A DNA stretch of 64,000 bases from positions 62,001 through 126,000 of the forward strand of contig JAFLSD010000003.1 of the NCBI GenBank assembly GCA_022511125.1. Reading direction: 5' to 3'. The notes under the pieces were generated by a model. The model saw only the letters and a list, made by a program, of their open reading frames with translations, was not told the DNA's origin and did not search any database. How positions within the stretch are numbered: position 1 is the first letter of the stretch; each line of letters opens with the position of its first letter. Origin of the DNA: Paramuribaculum sp. (lineage in GTDB: Bacteria > Bacteroidota > Bacteroidia > Bacteroidales > Muribaculaceae). Shown here piece after piece: positions 1 to 8,700 of this stretch. The translations under genes were made by a program, and so were the position numbers.

Positions 1-1272
1 TACTTCTGCACGGTCGAATTCCACCGATCCTTCTTGGTAACGTCTCTTTCTGAGTATTTTAGCCAAAGCATCGAGAGCAAGAATCTCGTCGGCAAAATCG
101 CCGGCACGGTTTTCGATAACTTCCTGGGCTTCTTCATAAGTGAATCGGCGGTCGCTGCAAATCACGGTCTTTGCGATTTCCGATTTGATGACATTGGCGT
201 TCACATCCATTTCGAAGATGCAGGAGTAGGTGAGTTTTTCCTCGTCGGGACGCAGTGAACATATCCCGTTGCTGAGATGCTCGGGGAGCATCGGAACTAC
301 CCTGTCGACTAGATAGACGGAGGTAGCGCGCCGCTGTGCTTCCTTGTCGAGAAGTGTATCAGGCTGAACATAATGGGTAACATCGGCGATATGAACCCCT
401 ATCTCGAAATGTCCATTCGGCAAGGTGCGGATCGAGAGCGCGTCGTCGAAGTCTTTTGCATCCTTGGGGTCGATGGTGAATGTAGTCACATTCCGCATAT
501 CACGGCGCGCTGCAATAACCTCGGGGGTGATTCCGGCATCGATTTTCGCCGCAGCCTGCTCTACATTTAACGGATATCTGTATGGCAATCCGAATTCTGC
601 GAGAATTGCGTGCATTTCGGCAGTATTTTCGCCGGTGCGTCCCAAAATGTCGAGCACTTCTCCCCGCGGATTTTTTTCGTTGTCGTTCCAGTCGGTAATG
701 CGAACGAGCGCCTTGTCGCCGGTCTTCCCTCCACGGAGCTTATTTTTCGGAATGATTATATCGGCTGCAAGGAACTTAGAATCAGTCAGGAGCGTGGCAT
801 ACTGCCGTTCGACCTTGAGATTTCCGATGAAAGTCTGCTCGTTTTTCTCAATAATCTCAATTACTTCCGCTTCCGGTTCGACCCCTTTTCGGTGTGCCGA
901 GACAATAACCCTTACTTTGTCGCCGTTGAGGGCGTGCATAGAATTTCTCTCGGCAACGAAAATTGTTTCTCCGTCCTCGTCGGTGATTACGGAATTTTTG
1001 CCATTGCTGCGGCGTACGAAAACTCCCGTGGAGACGTTGGAACGCTGCGGGCATTTGTACTTTCCGGGGGAAACTTCTATCAAGTCGCCGTCGTAAGCGA
1101 GCTCTGCGAGATAGAGTGCGACGATCTTCTGTGGTGCGGCTCCTTCCGCTTCAATAGCATGGCTGACCTGACGGTAGTTGAAGGTATTATTCTTCTGTCG
1201 AGCAATAAATTGCAACACTCTGAGCCGTATTTCAGAGGCTGTGAGTTTTCTTTTCCCGTTAAGTTTAGCCAT
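1..1272 (-). CDS. rnr: Ribonuclease R, 3' end cut by window edge
   Basis: This is a 3'-5' exoribonuclease of the RNase II/RNB superfamily, which degrades structured RNA processively in the cytoplasm. It reads on the minus strand from ATG at 1272 and is open for 424 codons to the window edge, so the rest of the catalytic domain and any S1 domain lie outside. The N-terminus (from MAKLNGKRKLTASEIR) looks like the winged-helix region, followed by cold-shock-type OB segments. The RNB domain begins near residue 330 and shows the metal-binding run DPKDAKDFDDA, then GVHIADVTHYV and SNGICSLRP. The start lies 31 nt after the gyrB stop, so it is probably co-transcribed with gyrB. Confidence 0.9.
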   Translation of the reverse strand, partial: MAKLNGKRKLTASEIRLRVLQFIARQKNNTFNYRQVSHAIEAEGAAPQKIVALYLAELAYDGDLIEVSPGKYKCPQRSNVSTGVFVRRSNGKNSVITDEDGETIFVAERNSMHALNGDKVRVIVSAHRKGVEPEAEVIEIIEKNEQTFIGNLKVERQYATLLTDSKFLAADIIIPKNKLRGGKTGDKALVRITDWNDNEKNPRGEVLDILGRTGENTAEMHAILAEFGLPYRYPLNVEQAAAKIDAGITPEVIAARRDMRNVTTFTIDPKDAKDFDDALSIRTLPNGHFEIGVHIADVTHYVQPDTLLDKEAQRRATSVYLVDRVVPMLPEHLSNGICSLRPDEEKLTYSCIFEMDVNANVIKSEIAKTVICSDRRFTYEEAQEVIENRAGDFADEILALDALAKILRKRRYQEGSVEFDRAEV

Positions 1273-1303
1273 GTTTCCAGTGTTTTTTATTTAGAAAACA
1301 CTT

Positions 1304-3244
1304 TTACGCGTCGATTGTTGCGTAGTTTGCGTTTTCTTCGATGAATTGGCGTCGGGGTTCAACATCGTCGCCCATTAGCATGGTGAAAATTCTTTCAGCT
1401 TCGATAGCGTCCTGAATGGTCACTTGCTTGAGGAGACGGTGTTCAGCAGACATGGTAGTGTCGCGAAGTTCGTCGGCATTCATTTCACCAAGCCCTTTGA
1501 ATCGCTGCACTTCTCCTTTTCCGCCGTGTTTTGCGAAGAATTGCTCTACCTGCTGCTGCGTCCAGCAGTACTCTTCGGAGTTTTTGCGTCGTCCTACGGA
1601 GCATTTGTAGAGCGGAGGTGTGGCGAGGTAGAGATAACCGTTGTCGATTATGGATCGCATCTGCCGGAAGAAGAATGTCATGAGCAGAGTAGCGATGTGT
1701 GAACCGTCGACATCGGCATCGGTCATGATGATGATTTTGTGGTAAGCCAGTCTGCTGAGATCCACTGAGTTTTCTTCGTCACCCGTGTTGGGAACAACTC
1801 GCAGAGCCTTGTAGATATTCTGAATTTCCTCATTGTCGAAAAGACGGTGTTTAGAAGCTTTTTCGACATTCAGAATCTTACCGCGCAGCGGCAAGATAGC
1901 CTGATGGATGCGGTCGCGTCCCTGCTTTGCGGTTCCTCCTGCGGAGTCACCTTCGACGATGAAAATTTCGCAATCTTCCGCTATTTTCGATGAGCAGTCG
2001 GCAAGTTTTCCGGGAAGCCCACCTCCGACGAGTGGAGTTTTGCGCTGTATTTTCTGTTTAGCGTCGTAGGCGGCCTTGCGCGCTTTTGCTGCGAGGACGA
2101 CTTTATCGATGATTAGCTTGGCATCCTTGGGGTGTTCTTCGAGATAATATCCAAGGGCTTCGCTGACAGCAGTCTGAACGGCTCCAATTGCTTCGTTGTT
2201 ACCGAGTTTGGTTTTGGTCTGTCCTTCAAACTGCGGTTCCATGACTTTTACGCTGACAACGGCAGTGAGTCCTTCGCGGAAGTCGTCGCCTGAAATTTCG
2301 ATTTTTTCTTTTTCGAGAATTTTTCTATCCTCGGCGTATTTTTTGAGTGTCGAGGTGAGCCCTCTGCGGAATCCCGTGAGATGTGTGCCACCTTCTATCG
2401 TGTTGATATTGTTGACGTAAGAATAGACGTTTTCGGAGAAAGTGGTGTTGTAGATGAGTGCGACTTCGACGGGTATGCCAGCTTTTTCTGTGTTGAGGTG
2501 AATTACTTCACCGATGAGGGGCTCCTTGTTGGTGTCGATGTACTGAACGAATTCGCGGAGTCCGTCGCGTGAATAGAACTCTTCTTTTTTCGGATTCCCG
2601 TTATCGTCGATGTTTCGCATATCGGTGAGCGTCAGTGTTATTCCGGCGTTCAGGAAAGCGAGGTCACGGAGTCGGTTTGCAAGAATGTGGTAGTCGTAGA
2701 CTGTAACGGTAAAGATTTCGGGGTCGGGCAAGAATGTGATGCTTGTTCCGGTGTGGCGGCTGGTTCCTTCTACGCGGAGTTCGGTAGTGGGCTTACCCTG
2801 AGAGTATTCCTGAATGTAGCATTTGCCATCGCGATGTACTTCCGCTCTCAGATAGCTTGAGAGTGCGTTTACACATGATACTCCGACACCGTGGAGTCCA
2901 CCTGAGACCTTGTAGCTTCCTTTGTCGAACTTACCTCCGGCATGAAGCACCGTCAGCACTACTTCGAGTGCGCTTTTCTTTTCTTTTTCGTGATAGTCGA
3001 CGGGGATTCCTCGTCCGTTGTCGACGACCGTGATAGAGTTGTCCTGATTTATGGTAACGTCGATATGAGTGGCGTATCCGGCGAGCGCTTCGTCGATAGA
3101 GTTATCAACCACTTCATACACAAGATGATGCAATCCTTTAGAACTGATATCGCCGATATACATCGCAGGGCGTTTTCTGACTGCTTCGAGTCCTTCGAGG
3201 ACCTGGATATTACCGGCGTCGTACTTTTCTTCTTTTTCTGCCAT
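1304..3244 (-). CDS. gyrB: DNA gyrase subunit B
   Basis: ATPase subunit of the type IIA topoisomerase that introduces negative supercoils, acting with GyrA. The protein has 646 residues, the size of the short GyrB form without the E. coli-type insertion. In order it shows the GHKL ATPase motifs (EVVDNSIDEAL, DNGRGIPVDYH, GGLHGVGVSCVNALS), the TOPRIM motifs (IFIVEGDSAGGTAKQGRD and MTDADVDGSHI) and the C-terminal QRFKGLGEMNADEL. An in-frame upstream ATG at 3340 is rejected because ATG 3244 begins the conserved MAEKEEKYDAGNIQVLEGLE region and the upstream stretch contains the promoter and a hairpin. ParE is the main alternative, but EGDSAGG with QRFKGLGEMN and the overall layout favour GyrB. rnr follows 31 nt downstream. 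Confidence 0.93.
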   Translation of the reverse strand: MAEKEEKYDAGNIQVLEGLEAVRKRPAMYIGDISSKGLHHLVYEVVDNSIDEALAGYATHIDVTINQDNSITVVDNGRGIPVDYHEKEKKSALEVVLTVLHAGGKFDKGSYKVSGGLHGVGVSCVNALSSYLRAEVHRDGKCYIQEYSQGKPTTELRVEGTSRHTGTSITFLPDPEIFTVTVYDYHILANRLRDLAFLNAGITLTLTDMRNIDDNGNPKKEEFYSRDGLREFVQYIDTNKEPLIGEVIHLNTEKAGIPVEVALIYNTTFSENVYSYVNNINTIEGGTHLTGFRRGLTSTLKKYAEDRKILEKEKIEISGDDFREGLTAVVSVKVMEPQFEGQTKTKLGNNEAIGAVQTAVSEALGYYLEEHPKDAKLIIDKVVLAAKARKAAYDAKQKIQRKTPLVGGGLPGKLADCSSKIAEDCEIFIVEGDSAGGTAKQGRDRIHQAILPLRGKILNVEKASKHRLFDNEEIQNIYKALRVVPNTGDEENSVDLSRLAYHKIIIMTDADVDGSHIATLLMTFFFRQMRSIIDNGYLYLATPPLYKCSVGRRKNSEEYCWTQQQVEQFFAKHGGKGEVQRFKGLGEMNADELRDTTMSAEHRLLKQVTIQDAIEAERIFTMLMGDDVEPRRQFIEENANYATIDA

Positions 3245-3277
3245 ATAATAGATTTTTTTCGTTTTCAATAAGTTAGG

Positions 3278-3317
3278 GAGGCGTTTGGGGACGCCTCTTT
3301 TCCAGCATACAAAATTA
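3278..3317 (-). promoter_or_regulatory. gyrB promoter (-7 box) and leader hairpin
   Basis: A TAATTTTG box matching the Bacteroidetes -7 consensus TAnnTTTG lies at 3310-3317 on the minus strand, about 66 nt before the gyrB ATG. The leader contains a perfect 7-bp stem (3278-3284 with 3291-3297) and a 6-nt loop. On the minus strand it is not followed by a T-run, so it is a leader hairpin rather than a terminator. Any role in gyrB control is inference. Confidence 0.55.
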
Positions 3318-3470
3318 CGCATTTTCGGCGACTTTCCCAAAGGGAAAGGGATTTGTTTTTTACAAATCCGAGGTGATTTGCAATAGTAATTGCGGACGGC
3401 ATAAAACGTACGGCCGTCGGAGAGTCACGAGGTGGGTTGGAGGTCGTTTTTTTGAGAAATTGGCGGGGTG

Positions 3471-3504
3471 TTGTTGCGAGATCGGAAAATTATAATTAAC
3501 TTTG
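3471..3504 (+). promoter_or_regulatory. Probable promoter of tRNA-Pro
   Basis: A TAACTTTG -7 box (3497-3504) sits 18 nt before the tRNA, and a TTGTTG sequence (3471-3476) lies 20 nt further upstream, close to the normal -33/-7 spacing in Bacteroidetes. Confidence 0.55.
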
Positions 3505-3522
3505 CGGCGCTTTTAAGCCAAT

Positions 3523-3598
3523 CGGGGTGTAGCTCAGCCAGGTTTAGAGTACGCGTCTGGGGGGCGTGTGGTCGGAAGTTCGAATCTTCTCACCCCGA
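3523..3598 (+). tRNA. tRNA-Pro (anticodon GGG)
   Basis: The acceptor stem CGGGGTG (3523-3529) pairs perfectly with CACCCCG (3591-3597), with discriminator A at 3598. The anticodon loop reads CT-GGG-GG on a five-pair stem that includes G-U pairs. The T arm carries GTTCGAATC, and CCA is not encoded. It borders a phage-derived island, and tRNA 3' ends are common integration targets. Confidence 0.93.
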
Positions 3599-3729
3599 CA
3601 AATGACCTTGTACGGAATTCCGTATGAGGTTTTTTTATCGGCTGCCGGAGAATGTTAAAGATAGTGAAAATCAGAGTGTGAATGTTGAATTTGAGTAATT
3701 TAGCAATCAGTAACAAGAGTGAAATCAAG

Positions 3730-4104
3730 ATGAAGGAAAGGATAAAGCAGCTGATAGATTTCAGGACGGGTGGCAACCGGTCGAGGTTTGCAGAGCTGAT
3801 GGGTTGGACCCCTCAGTATCTGAATCTTATGCTAAAGGGTTCGGGCGGAATAGGGCTGAAGCCGATAGTAACGATCTTAGAGCGGATGCCGGATGTTAAC
3901 GCCCGATGGCTGATTATGGGTGAGGGAGCGATGTTGATGTCTTGCATCGAGGAAACTAAGTTGAAGCTAATGAGGATGTTGTGTTTCGAGCGTTATATGT
4001 CGGTTATGACAGAGGATGAGCTGCGGCGATATTCGGAGGGTGACGTAAATTTCGATTTGTCGAGCATGATAAAATGGGAGGAGAAATTGGGGTCGAGAAG
4101 TTAA
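3730..4104 (+). CDS. XRE-like helix-turn-helix phage regulator
   Basis: A probable DNA-binding regulator of 124 residues. The N-terminal half has a lambda-repressor-like HTH of a type common in Bacteroidales phages and mobile elements: RSRFAELMGWTPQYLNLML, then the recognition and support helices through IVTILERMPDVNARWLIMGEG. The 'WLIMGEG' ending of the HTH domain is typical of these short repressors. The C-terminus is charged and helical, with no peptidase domain. ATG 3730 (MKERIKQ) is chosen over ATG 3682 because homology-like sequence starts there. Its stop overlaps the first block of the conserved promoter element at 4101, making it a candidate regulator of that element (inference). Confidence 0.7.
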   Translation: MKERIKQLIDFRTGGNRSRFAELMGWTPQYLNLMLKGSGGIGLKPIVTILERMPDVNARWLIMGEGAMLMSCIEETKLKLMRMLCFERYMSVMTEDELRRYSEGDVNFDLSSMIKWEEKLGSRS

Positions 4105-4232
4105 ATAATATTAAAAATGACGGTACGTAAATAGGGGAAATTATTGAATATCAGCGCTAAAGGGTGGGCAACTTTTAGCGTATAGGCCAAATTCGCAGAT
4201 TACCGGGCGGTTCGTGTTGTAATTTTGCAACA
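4101..4232 (+). promoter_or_regulatory. Conserved composite promoter element, copy A
   Basis: There are three blocks. An AT-rich block TTAAATAATATTAAAAATG lies at 4101-4119. A 46-bp core at 4156-4201 is identical to the reverse complement of 34716-34761. A -7 block TTGTAATTTTGCAACA lies at 4217-4232, exactly 15 bp after the core, as in copy B. The core begins with an imperfect palindrome (GCTAAAGG ... CTTTTAGC, 4156-4179). I see no clear TTTG -33 box, which suggests activator dependence. It reads toward the virion-like gene at 4358 and leaves a leader of roughly 125 nt. The pattern is read directly from the sequence; promoter function is inferred from the -7 box and conserved spacing. Confidence 0.75.
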
Positions 4233-4357
4233 GAAGAAATTTATGAGACGTTGGAGAGGAGGAGAGGATGGGGGGGAGAGTAGAGAGAAACGAATCTTGT
4301 AAGTTTTATGAACCGTAGAATTTAATAATATCAAATTTAGAATTGGGGGATAAAATT

Positions 4358-6523
4358 ATGAAAGAGAAAAAATTTAAGTTAGCGGCAACAGGTATTGCCG
4401 GGGGAAACGGTGTGATGGAATGCGTAAATCTGATAAACGCCGGCGTAAATGGCGGCCTCCGCACACTCACATCTGCCGAATGGTCGGAAATCAAAGCGAA
4501 AACCACAGGAAAAGACGAGGAGACATCGAGCGGAGCGCGTGACTTCGAACGCAAAGCAGCTGATTATCCATCAGTTACATTTAAAATCAGAGAAGAAGGA
4601 ACAATGCAGACGCAAACGGGCAGCTTCACTCCTAAAGATGGAGACTTAAGAAGGCTGAACCCTTTGAGTGAAAAGGACTTGGAAAATTACTCGGAAATGT
4701 TGGAGATCGCATACCGCTCGATGTATATCCAAGCAGGGACGGCCAACATGCTCATACAGCCTATCATATTGAGGTATAAGCTATTGGACGGGGAAGGACG
4801 AACGCTATTCACGAGCCTTCCGCAGATAGCAGCGAGCAGCTCGGGATGGCAATTATGCGATGTGATGGAGGCTAAGATAAGCAAACGTTCGGATACGGAT
4901 TTCACCATCGAGAGCCTGACACTGACAGCCAAAGCGTATTCCCTGTGGGTAACGATACCCGAAACAGACCCGGAGAGCGATGTGCGTACGGTGGAGATCG
5001 AGATGAGCTATCCTCTTCATCCGTTGGATTTCGACGAAGAAGCGGAATTGAGGACAGTGAACGCCTCGGGCAACACTCCGACAGCGAGAATAGGCCTTCC
5101 CGGGGCAACAACGGGTCTTGCAAGCAGGAATGAAGAACGGGCTGAACGCTTGAGACAGATGCTTGCGCACAGTGAGAAGACGCTGCCGACAGTGAAGCGA
5201 TTCGGCATAGCGGGCGAGAGGCAGGTGATGCTTCAACCGGAAAGCCTTGTGGGAGTGAAAGCAATCAGGATGATGACTGACAAGATTCTGTCGGAAGAGC
5301 CGGCGTTGAACGAGGGTGGAAACGAAACGATGGCGAATGTGAACATTCCGCACGGCTTCAAGGCTGAGAGAATGACTTCGAGCGGCGACACGACGCTTTA
5401 CAGCGGTATCACTCCCCTGCCCTACGAAGGAACCAATCCAAAAGAGCTGGTGGGATTCGAAGATGGCGACGAGGAGATCAGGATTCGCTCCACGGTAAGA
5501 CTGACAAACGGCAGAGCTGTGAGAAAGGAGGTGACGATAACCGGTGATTTCGGCTCACTTAGTGTCAATCCGATAGCGGGCTATCCAGGCAAGGATGCTC
5601 TAAGCATGACCATTGAGGCCAAGAGAGGGAACGAGATGAAGAGCTTAGAACTGGAGCTGACACCCACTGCGGATGCGAAAATGGCCATCAATATAGCGCC
5701 TGACATGAAAAAGCGTGAGATGACAGCGGTCGATGCAACTACGTGGGACGAGCCTTACAACCCGCCGGCTCCGGAACGACTTCACGAAGGGACGCTTCTG
5801 TGCGGACGCAGCGGCGACAGAGGCAGAATCACCGGCACGACGCGAACAGAAGGAGCAATAAGAGGCTGCGTAGCGACAGACCGCGGCACCGGTAGCTGGG
5901 ACAACTCCAAGGGTCATTTTTACCTTCTCACCGAGAAAGAGATCGAGGGAGTTACGGCGGAAGGGAAAACGGGCTCAATTAGCGTGACAGAGCTGTGCCG
6001 ATCAAAGATGGAAACAGATTTAACGGCCGGAGAAGGATGCTACTATGGGGTCACGGACGAAGGCATAGTGAAATTGAGCGGCGGAAAAGCGGAAACTATC
6101 GTCAGAGGAATGAGAGTGAAAAGGTTGGGATGGTCGGAAAGATTGGGTATGCTTGTAGTGTTGACGGCGTCGGACGTGAAGCTGCTGATAGACAGCAAAG
6201 GGAGACGGTTCGAGGTGACCGAAGAGGGGGACGAATTCCGCTGGAGAGGTACGGTGAAGACCGATGGCGAGGCTCGAGGGATGAAAGTAAGGAGCGTATC
6301 GGTGAAGATAAGGGGCGATGACGTGAGGGGAAACGCGGAAGTGACCTGCTACGGAAAAGGGCGCGAAGAACTGCTAAGCCGAGTGAGTTTCGACCGCAAC
6401 ATAGACGAACCCCTTCTGATAAACGGTATAGTGTCGCCCCGGAGATGGATGGCGGGCGTTAGGGTGAAGGGAACATCGAAAAGAATGATGATAGAGGGAG
6501 TGGAGATAAGTTGTAATGAATAA
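4358..6523 (+). CDS. Unrecognised phage-like virion protein
   Basis: I do not recognise the family. The protein has 721 residues, no signal peptide and no membrane segment, and appears beta-rich. The C-terminal third carries repeating aromatic/glycine beta segments such as RLGWSERLGMLVVLTASDV. It ends in a pattern seen in phage tail or head-completion proteins, with alternating hydrophobic strands around RRWMAGVRVKGTSKRMMIEG. Its place 26 nt before a terminase gene supports a structural phage role. ATG 4358 is preferred over TTG 4343 because it is the only ATG near the conserved charged start MKEKKFKLAATG. The coding strand is unusually purine-rich. It could be a tail hub, stopper or fibre-base protein. 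Confidence 0.5.
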   Translation: MKEKKFKLAATGIAGGNGVMECVNLINAGVNGGLRTLTSAEWSEIKAKTTGKDEETSSGARDFERKAADYPSVTFKIREEGTMQTQTGSFTPKDGDLRRLNPLSEKDLENYSEMLEIAYRSMYIQAGTANMLIQPIILRYKLLDGEGRTLFTSLPQIAASSSGWQLCDVMEAKISKRSDTDFTIESLTLTAKAYSLWVTIPETDPESDVRTVEIEMSYPLHPLDFDEEAELRTVNASGNTPTARIGLPGATTGLASRNEERAERLRQMLAHSEKTLPTVKRFGIAGERQVMLQPESLVGVKAIRMMTDKILSEEPALNEGGNETMANVNIPHGFKAERMTSSGDTTLYSGITPLPYEGTNPKELVGFEDGDEEIRIRSTVRLTNGRAVRKEVTITGDFGSLSVNPIAGYPGKDALSMTIEAKRGNEMKSLELELTPTADAKMAINIAPDMKKREMTAVDATTWDEPYNPPAPERLHEGTLLCGRSGDRGRITGTTRTEGAIRGCVATDRGTGSWDNSKGHFYLLTEKEIEGVTAEGKTGSISVTELCRSKMETDLTAGEGCYYGVTDEGIVKLSGGKAETIVRGMRVKRLGWSERLGMLVVLTASDVKLLIDSKGRRFEVTEEGDEFRWRGTVKTDGEARGMKVRSVSVKIRGDDVRGNAEVTCYGKGREELLSRVSFDRNIDEPLLINGIVSPRRWMAGVRVKGTSKRMMIEGVEISCNE

Positions 6524-6549
6524 GTGAATAAAGAAAAGGGGAAATAGCG

Positions 6550-8499
6550 ATGGAAAGGAATTTTGAGGAAATAGCGAGAGAGAACGAACGACGCAAAAAG
6601 CTTCTGCAAGGAAAGCATGATCCGGACACCGGCGAGGGTTGCTGCGGCAAACGGAAACGAGTGAGGGTAGGCGGCCGCTACCTGTATCTACCGGAACCGA
6701 TGATCAAGGACAGAGACTACAAACGGTTGGCTGCAGCAGTAGACGAGAAAGCGGCTACACGGATGCATGCAGGGATGAGACGCATGGAGTTCGAGAAATT
6801 ACGCTGCCGCTACGATTTCGAGTTCTGGGCGTGGCGATGCACCAAGATAAAGGATAAAGTGAGCGGCCGGTCGATAGCTTTCATTCTGAACAGCCCGCAG
6901 CGCAAACTGTTAGCCGTGATGGAGGATCAACGTCTGAAGGGCGAACCGATAAGAGTGATCCTTCTGAAGGCACGTCAATGGGGAGGCTCGACGCTAACGC
7001 AGCTCTATTTTGCATGGCTTCAGTTGGTGAAAGCGAAAGGTAAGAACCTTCTGATATGCGCTCACGTGAAGAACAGCGCGGCGGTGATCCGGCAGATGTA
7101 TTCCCAGATTCTGAAAGATTATCCGGCCTCTCTCTGGGAGGGGGACAAAGGCTCGGCCAAGGAGCGACAGAAAGGCTTCCAAGCACAGACCGGGGCGACG
7201 GACACACGGGTAGTTCCGGGGAGGGATTCGACCGTAACGATAGCGTCGTCGTTCGCCCAGGACACGGTGAGGGGTTTGGATATATCGTTGGCTCATCTGA
7301 GCGAAGTGGCGTATTGGATGGATTCGCCGAAGCTGAGCCCTGAAGCGTTTATCCGCGCGGTATGTTCGGGGATTTCGCAGTCACCTATGACGGGTATAGT
7401 GATGGAAAGCACCGCAAACGGGACGGGGAATTTCTTCCACACGGAATGGTTGAGGTCGAAGAACGGCGAGAGCGACAAGCGGGCAGTTTTCGTGGCGTGG
7501 CACGAGATCGAGATGTACCGCAAGGAGGTAAAAGATGTCGCGGGTCTGTGGAACTCGATGGACGGTTATGAACGGAGTCTGTGGGAGCAGGGATTGACAC
7601 TCGAGATGATCCAATGGTATCACGACAAGCGTAAAGAGGCTCCAGACCACTCGACGATGATGACGGAATTTCCGACTGATGATACGGAGGCGTTCGTACA
7701 TACAGGTCAAGGTGTTTTCGCGGCGTCAAACGTAGACGCTATGATGGGCGATTGCCGTCAGCCGTTAGCGAGGGGCGAGTTGGTCGGGGATCTGCCAACG
7801 GGAGGCCGTTCGTTAGAAGGTCTGCGATTCCGAGAGGATCCTACGGGCTGTCTGAAGGTTTGGGAGTTTCCTTCGACCAATGCGCGCGACCGAAGAGACC
7901 GATATGTTGTCGCAGTGGATGTCGGAGGCCGTACTGCAACTTCCGACTGGTCGGTGATAGCGGTAATAGACCGCGGCGAGAACGACGGGAGTGGGCCAAT
8001 GAGGATAGCAGCTCAGTGGCGTGGCCATACGGATCACGACCTTTTGGGCTGGAAAGCGGCTCAGATAGCCCGTTGGTATGGCGAGGCACTGCTGGTAGTC
8101 GAAAGCAACACGCTGGAACATGAGAGCGCCGGTTCGACGAGCTACATATTGGAGGAGTTACGGGCAGTTTACCCGAGGCTTTATGCAAGGACGGTGCAGG
8201 ACGAGGTGACGATGAGGAAGGAGCGCAAATACGGTTTCCATACGAACCGTGCGACAAAAGCGACCATCATATCGTGTCTGATAAGCCTGGTGAGGGAGCA
8301 CGGTTATGCTGAACGCGATATCGATGCCTGCCGGGAGCTGATGACATACCGGCAACTTCCTTCGGGGAGTTATGCGGCGCGTCAGGGTTGTCACGACGAT
8401 ATTCTGATGACGAGGGCGATAGGTTTGTATGTAGCGCTGACGGTGCCCCGGGTAATAGATTCGGGGTGTAGTGAGCTGAAAGAGCAGGTTTATTTTTAA
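6550..8499 (+). CDS. Phage terminase large subunit
   Basis: ATP-driven DNA-packaging motor with a headful nuclease, normally docked on a portal. The protein has 649 residues. The ATPase half shows a degenerate Walker A, ARQWGGST (141-148), as in many terminases, a Walker B-like ISLAHLSEVA (245-254, Glu252) and the coupling motif MESTANG (285-291). The RNase H-like nuclease half has acidic residues in VVAVDVGG (Asp457), LLVVESN (Glu518) and GCHDDILM (Asp616/617). All catalytic positions appear intact, so this is not an obvious pseudogene. No small terminase, portal or capsid gene is adjacent, which is unusual. The N-terminal CCGKRKR segment (about 31-37) is not part of the usual core. Confidence 0.85.
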   Translation: MERNFEEIARENERRKKLLQGKHDPDTGEGCCGKRKRVRVGGRYLYLPEPMIKDRDYKRLAAAVDEKAATRMHAGMRRMEFEKLRCRYDFEFWAWRCTKIKDKVSGRSIAFILNSPQRKLLAVMEDQRLKGEPIRVILLKARQWGGSTLTQLYFAWLQLVKAKGKNLLICAHVKNSAAVIRQMYSQILKDYPASLWEGDKGSAKERQKGFQAQTGATDTRVVPGRDSTVTIASSFAQDTVRGLDISLAHLSEVAYWMDSPKLSPEAFIRAVCSGISQSPMTGIVMESTANGTGNFFHTEWLRSKNGESDKRAVFVAWHEIEMYRKEVKDVAGLWNSMDGYERSLWEQGLTLEMIQWYHDKRKEAPDHSTMMTEFPTDDTEAFVHTGQGVFAASNVDAMMGDCRQPLARGELVGDLPTGGRSLEGLRFREDPTGCLKVWEFPSTNARDRRDRYVVAVDVGGRTATSDWSVIAVIDRGENDGSGPMRIAAQWRGHTDHDLLGWKAAQIARWYGEALLVVESNTLEHESAGSTSYILEELRAVYPRLYARTVQDEVTMRKERKYGFHTNRATKATIISCLISLVREHGYAERDIDACRELMTYRQLPSGSYAARQGCHDDILMTRAIGLYVALTVPRVIDSGCSELKEQVYF

Positions 8500-8500
8500 T

Positions 8501-8615
8501 GCCCCGCACGCAGTAGCGTACGGGGTTACTTACGTAATCGTCCCGTTCCGGGACGGTCGCAACGCGATGCGGGGCGGAAGGGGTATGAGAGCGCGAATTA
8601 ATGAATCCTGCGGAT
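8501..8615. repeat. Structured repeat unit 1 (REP-like)
   Basis: The unit begins GCCCCGCACGCAGTAGCG and matches unit 2 with three differences that I can see. It can form a hairpin at 8502-8525 (nine of ten pairs, loop AGTA) and a perfect 7-bp hairpin at 8539-8555 with a TTC loop. Alternatively, a long-range stem can form between GCCCCGCA (8501-8508) and TGCGGGGC (8568-8575), closing both hairpins into a multibranch fold. The two folds compete for the same 5' bases. Confidence 0.75.
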
Positions 8616-8700
8616 TCGGGGGAAGGGAGGAGGGGATGGAGGTCGTGGATGTGTATATAGTGAAGTACCTACAGCACTTTTTTCTGATGGAGTTCGATGT

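Noticed and set aside
425-1344. Overlapping plus-strand frames of up to 244 codons across rnr.
   Set aside because: The minus strand carries RNase R motifs across the same interval and is open to the window edge.
1304-3244. gyrB as possible parE.
   Set aside because: The motif set, the C-terminal FKGLGEMN context and the protein length fit GyrB better. A definite call would need a tree, but parE is less likely.
4243-4302. A 19-codon frame just after the copy A promoter.
   Set aside because: It is very short, purine-run encoded (Gly/Glu/Arg), and has no homologous frame in the copy B leader.
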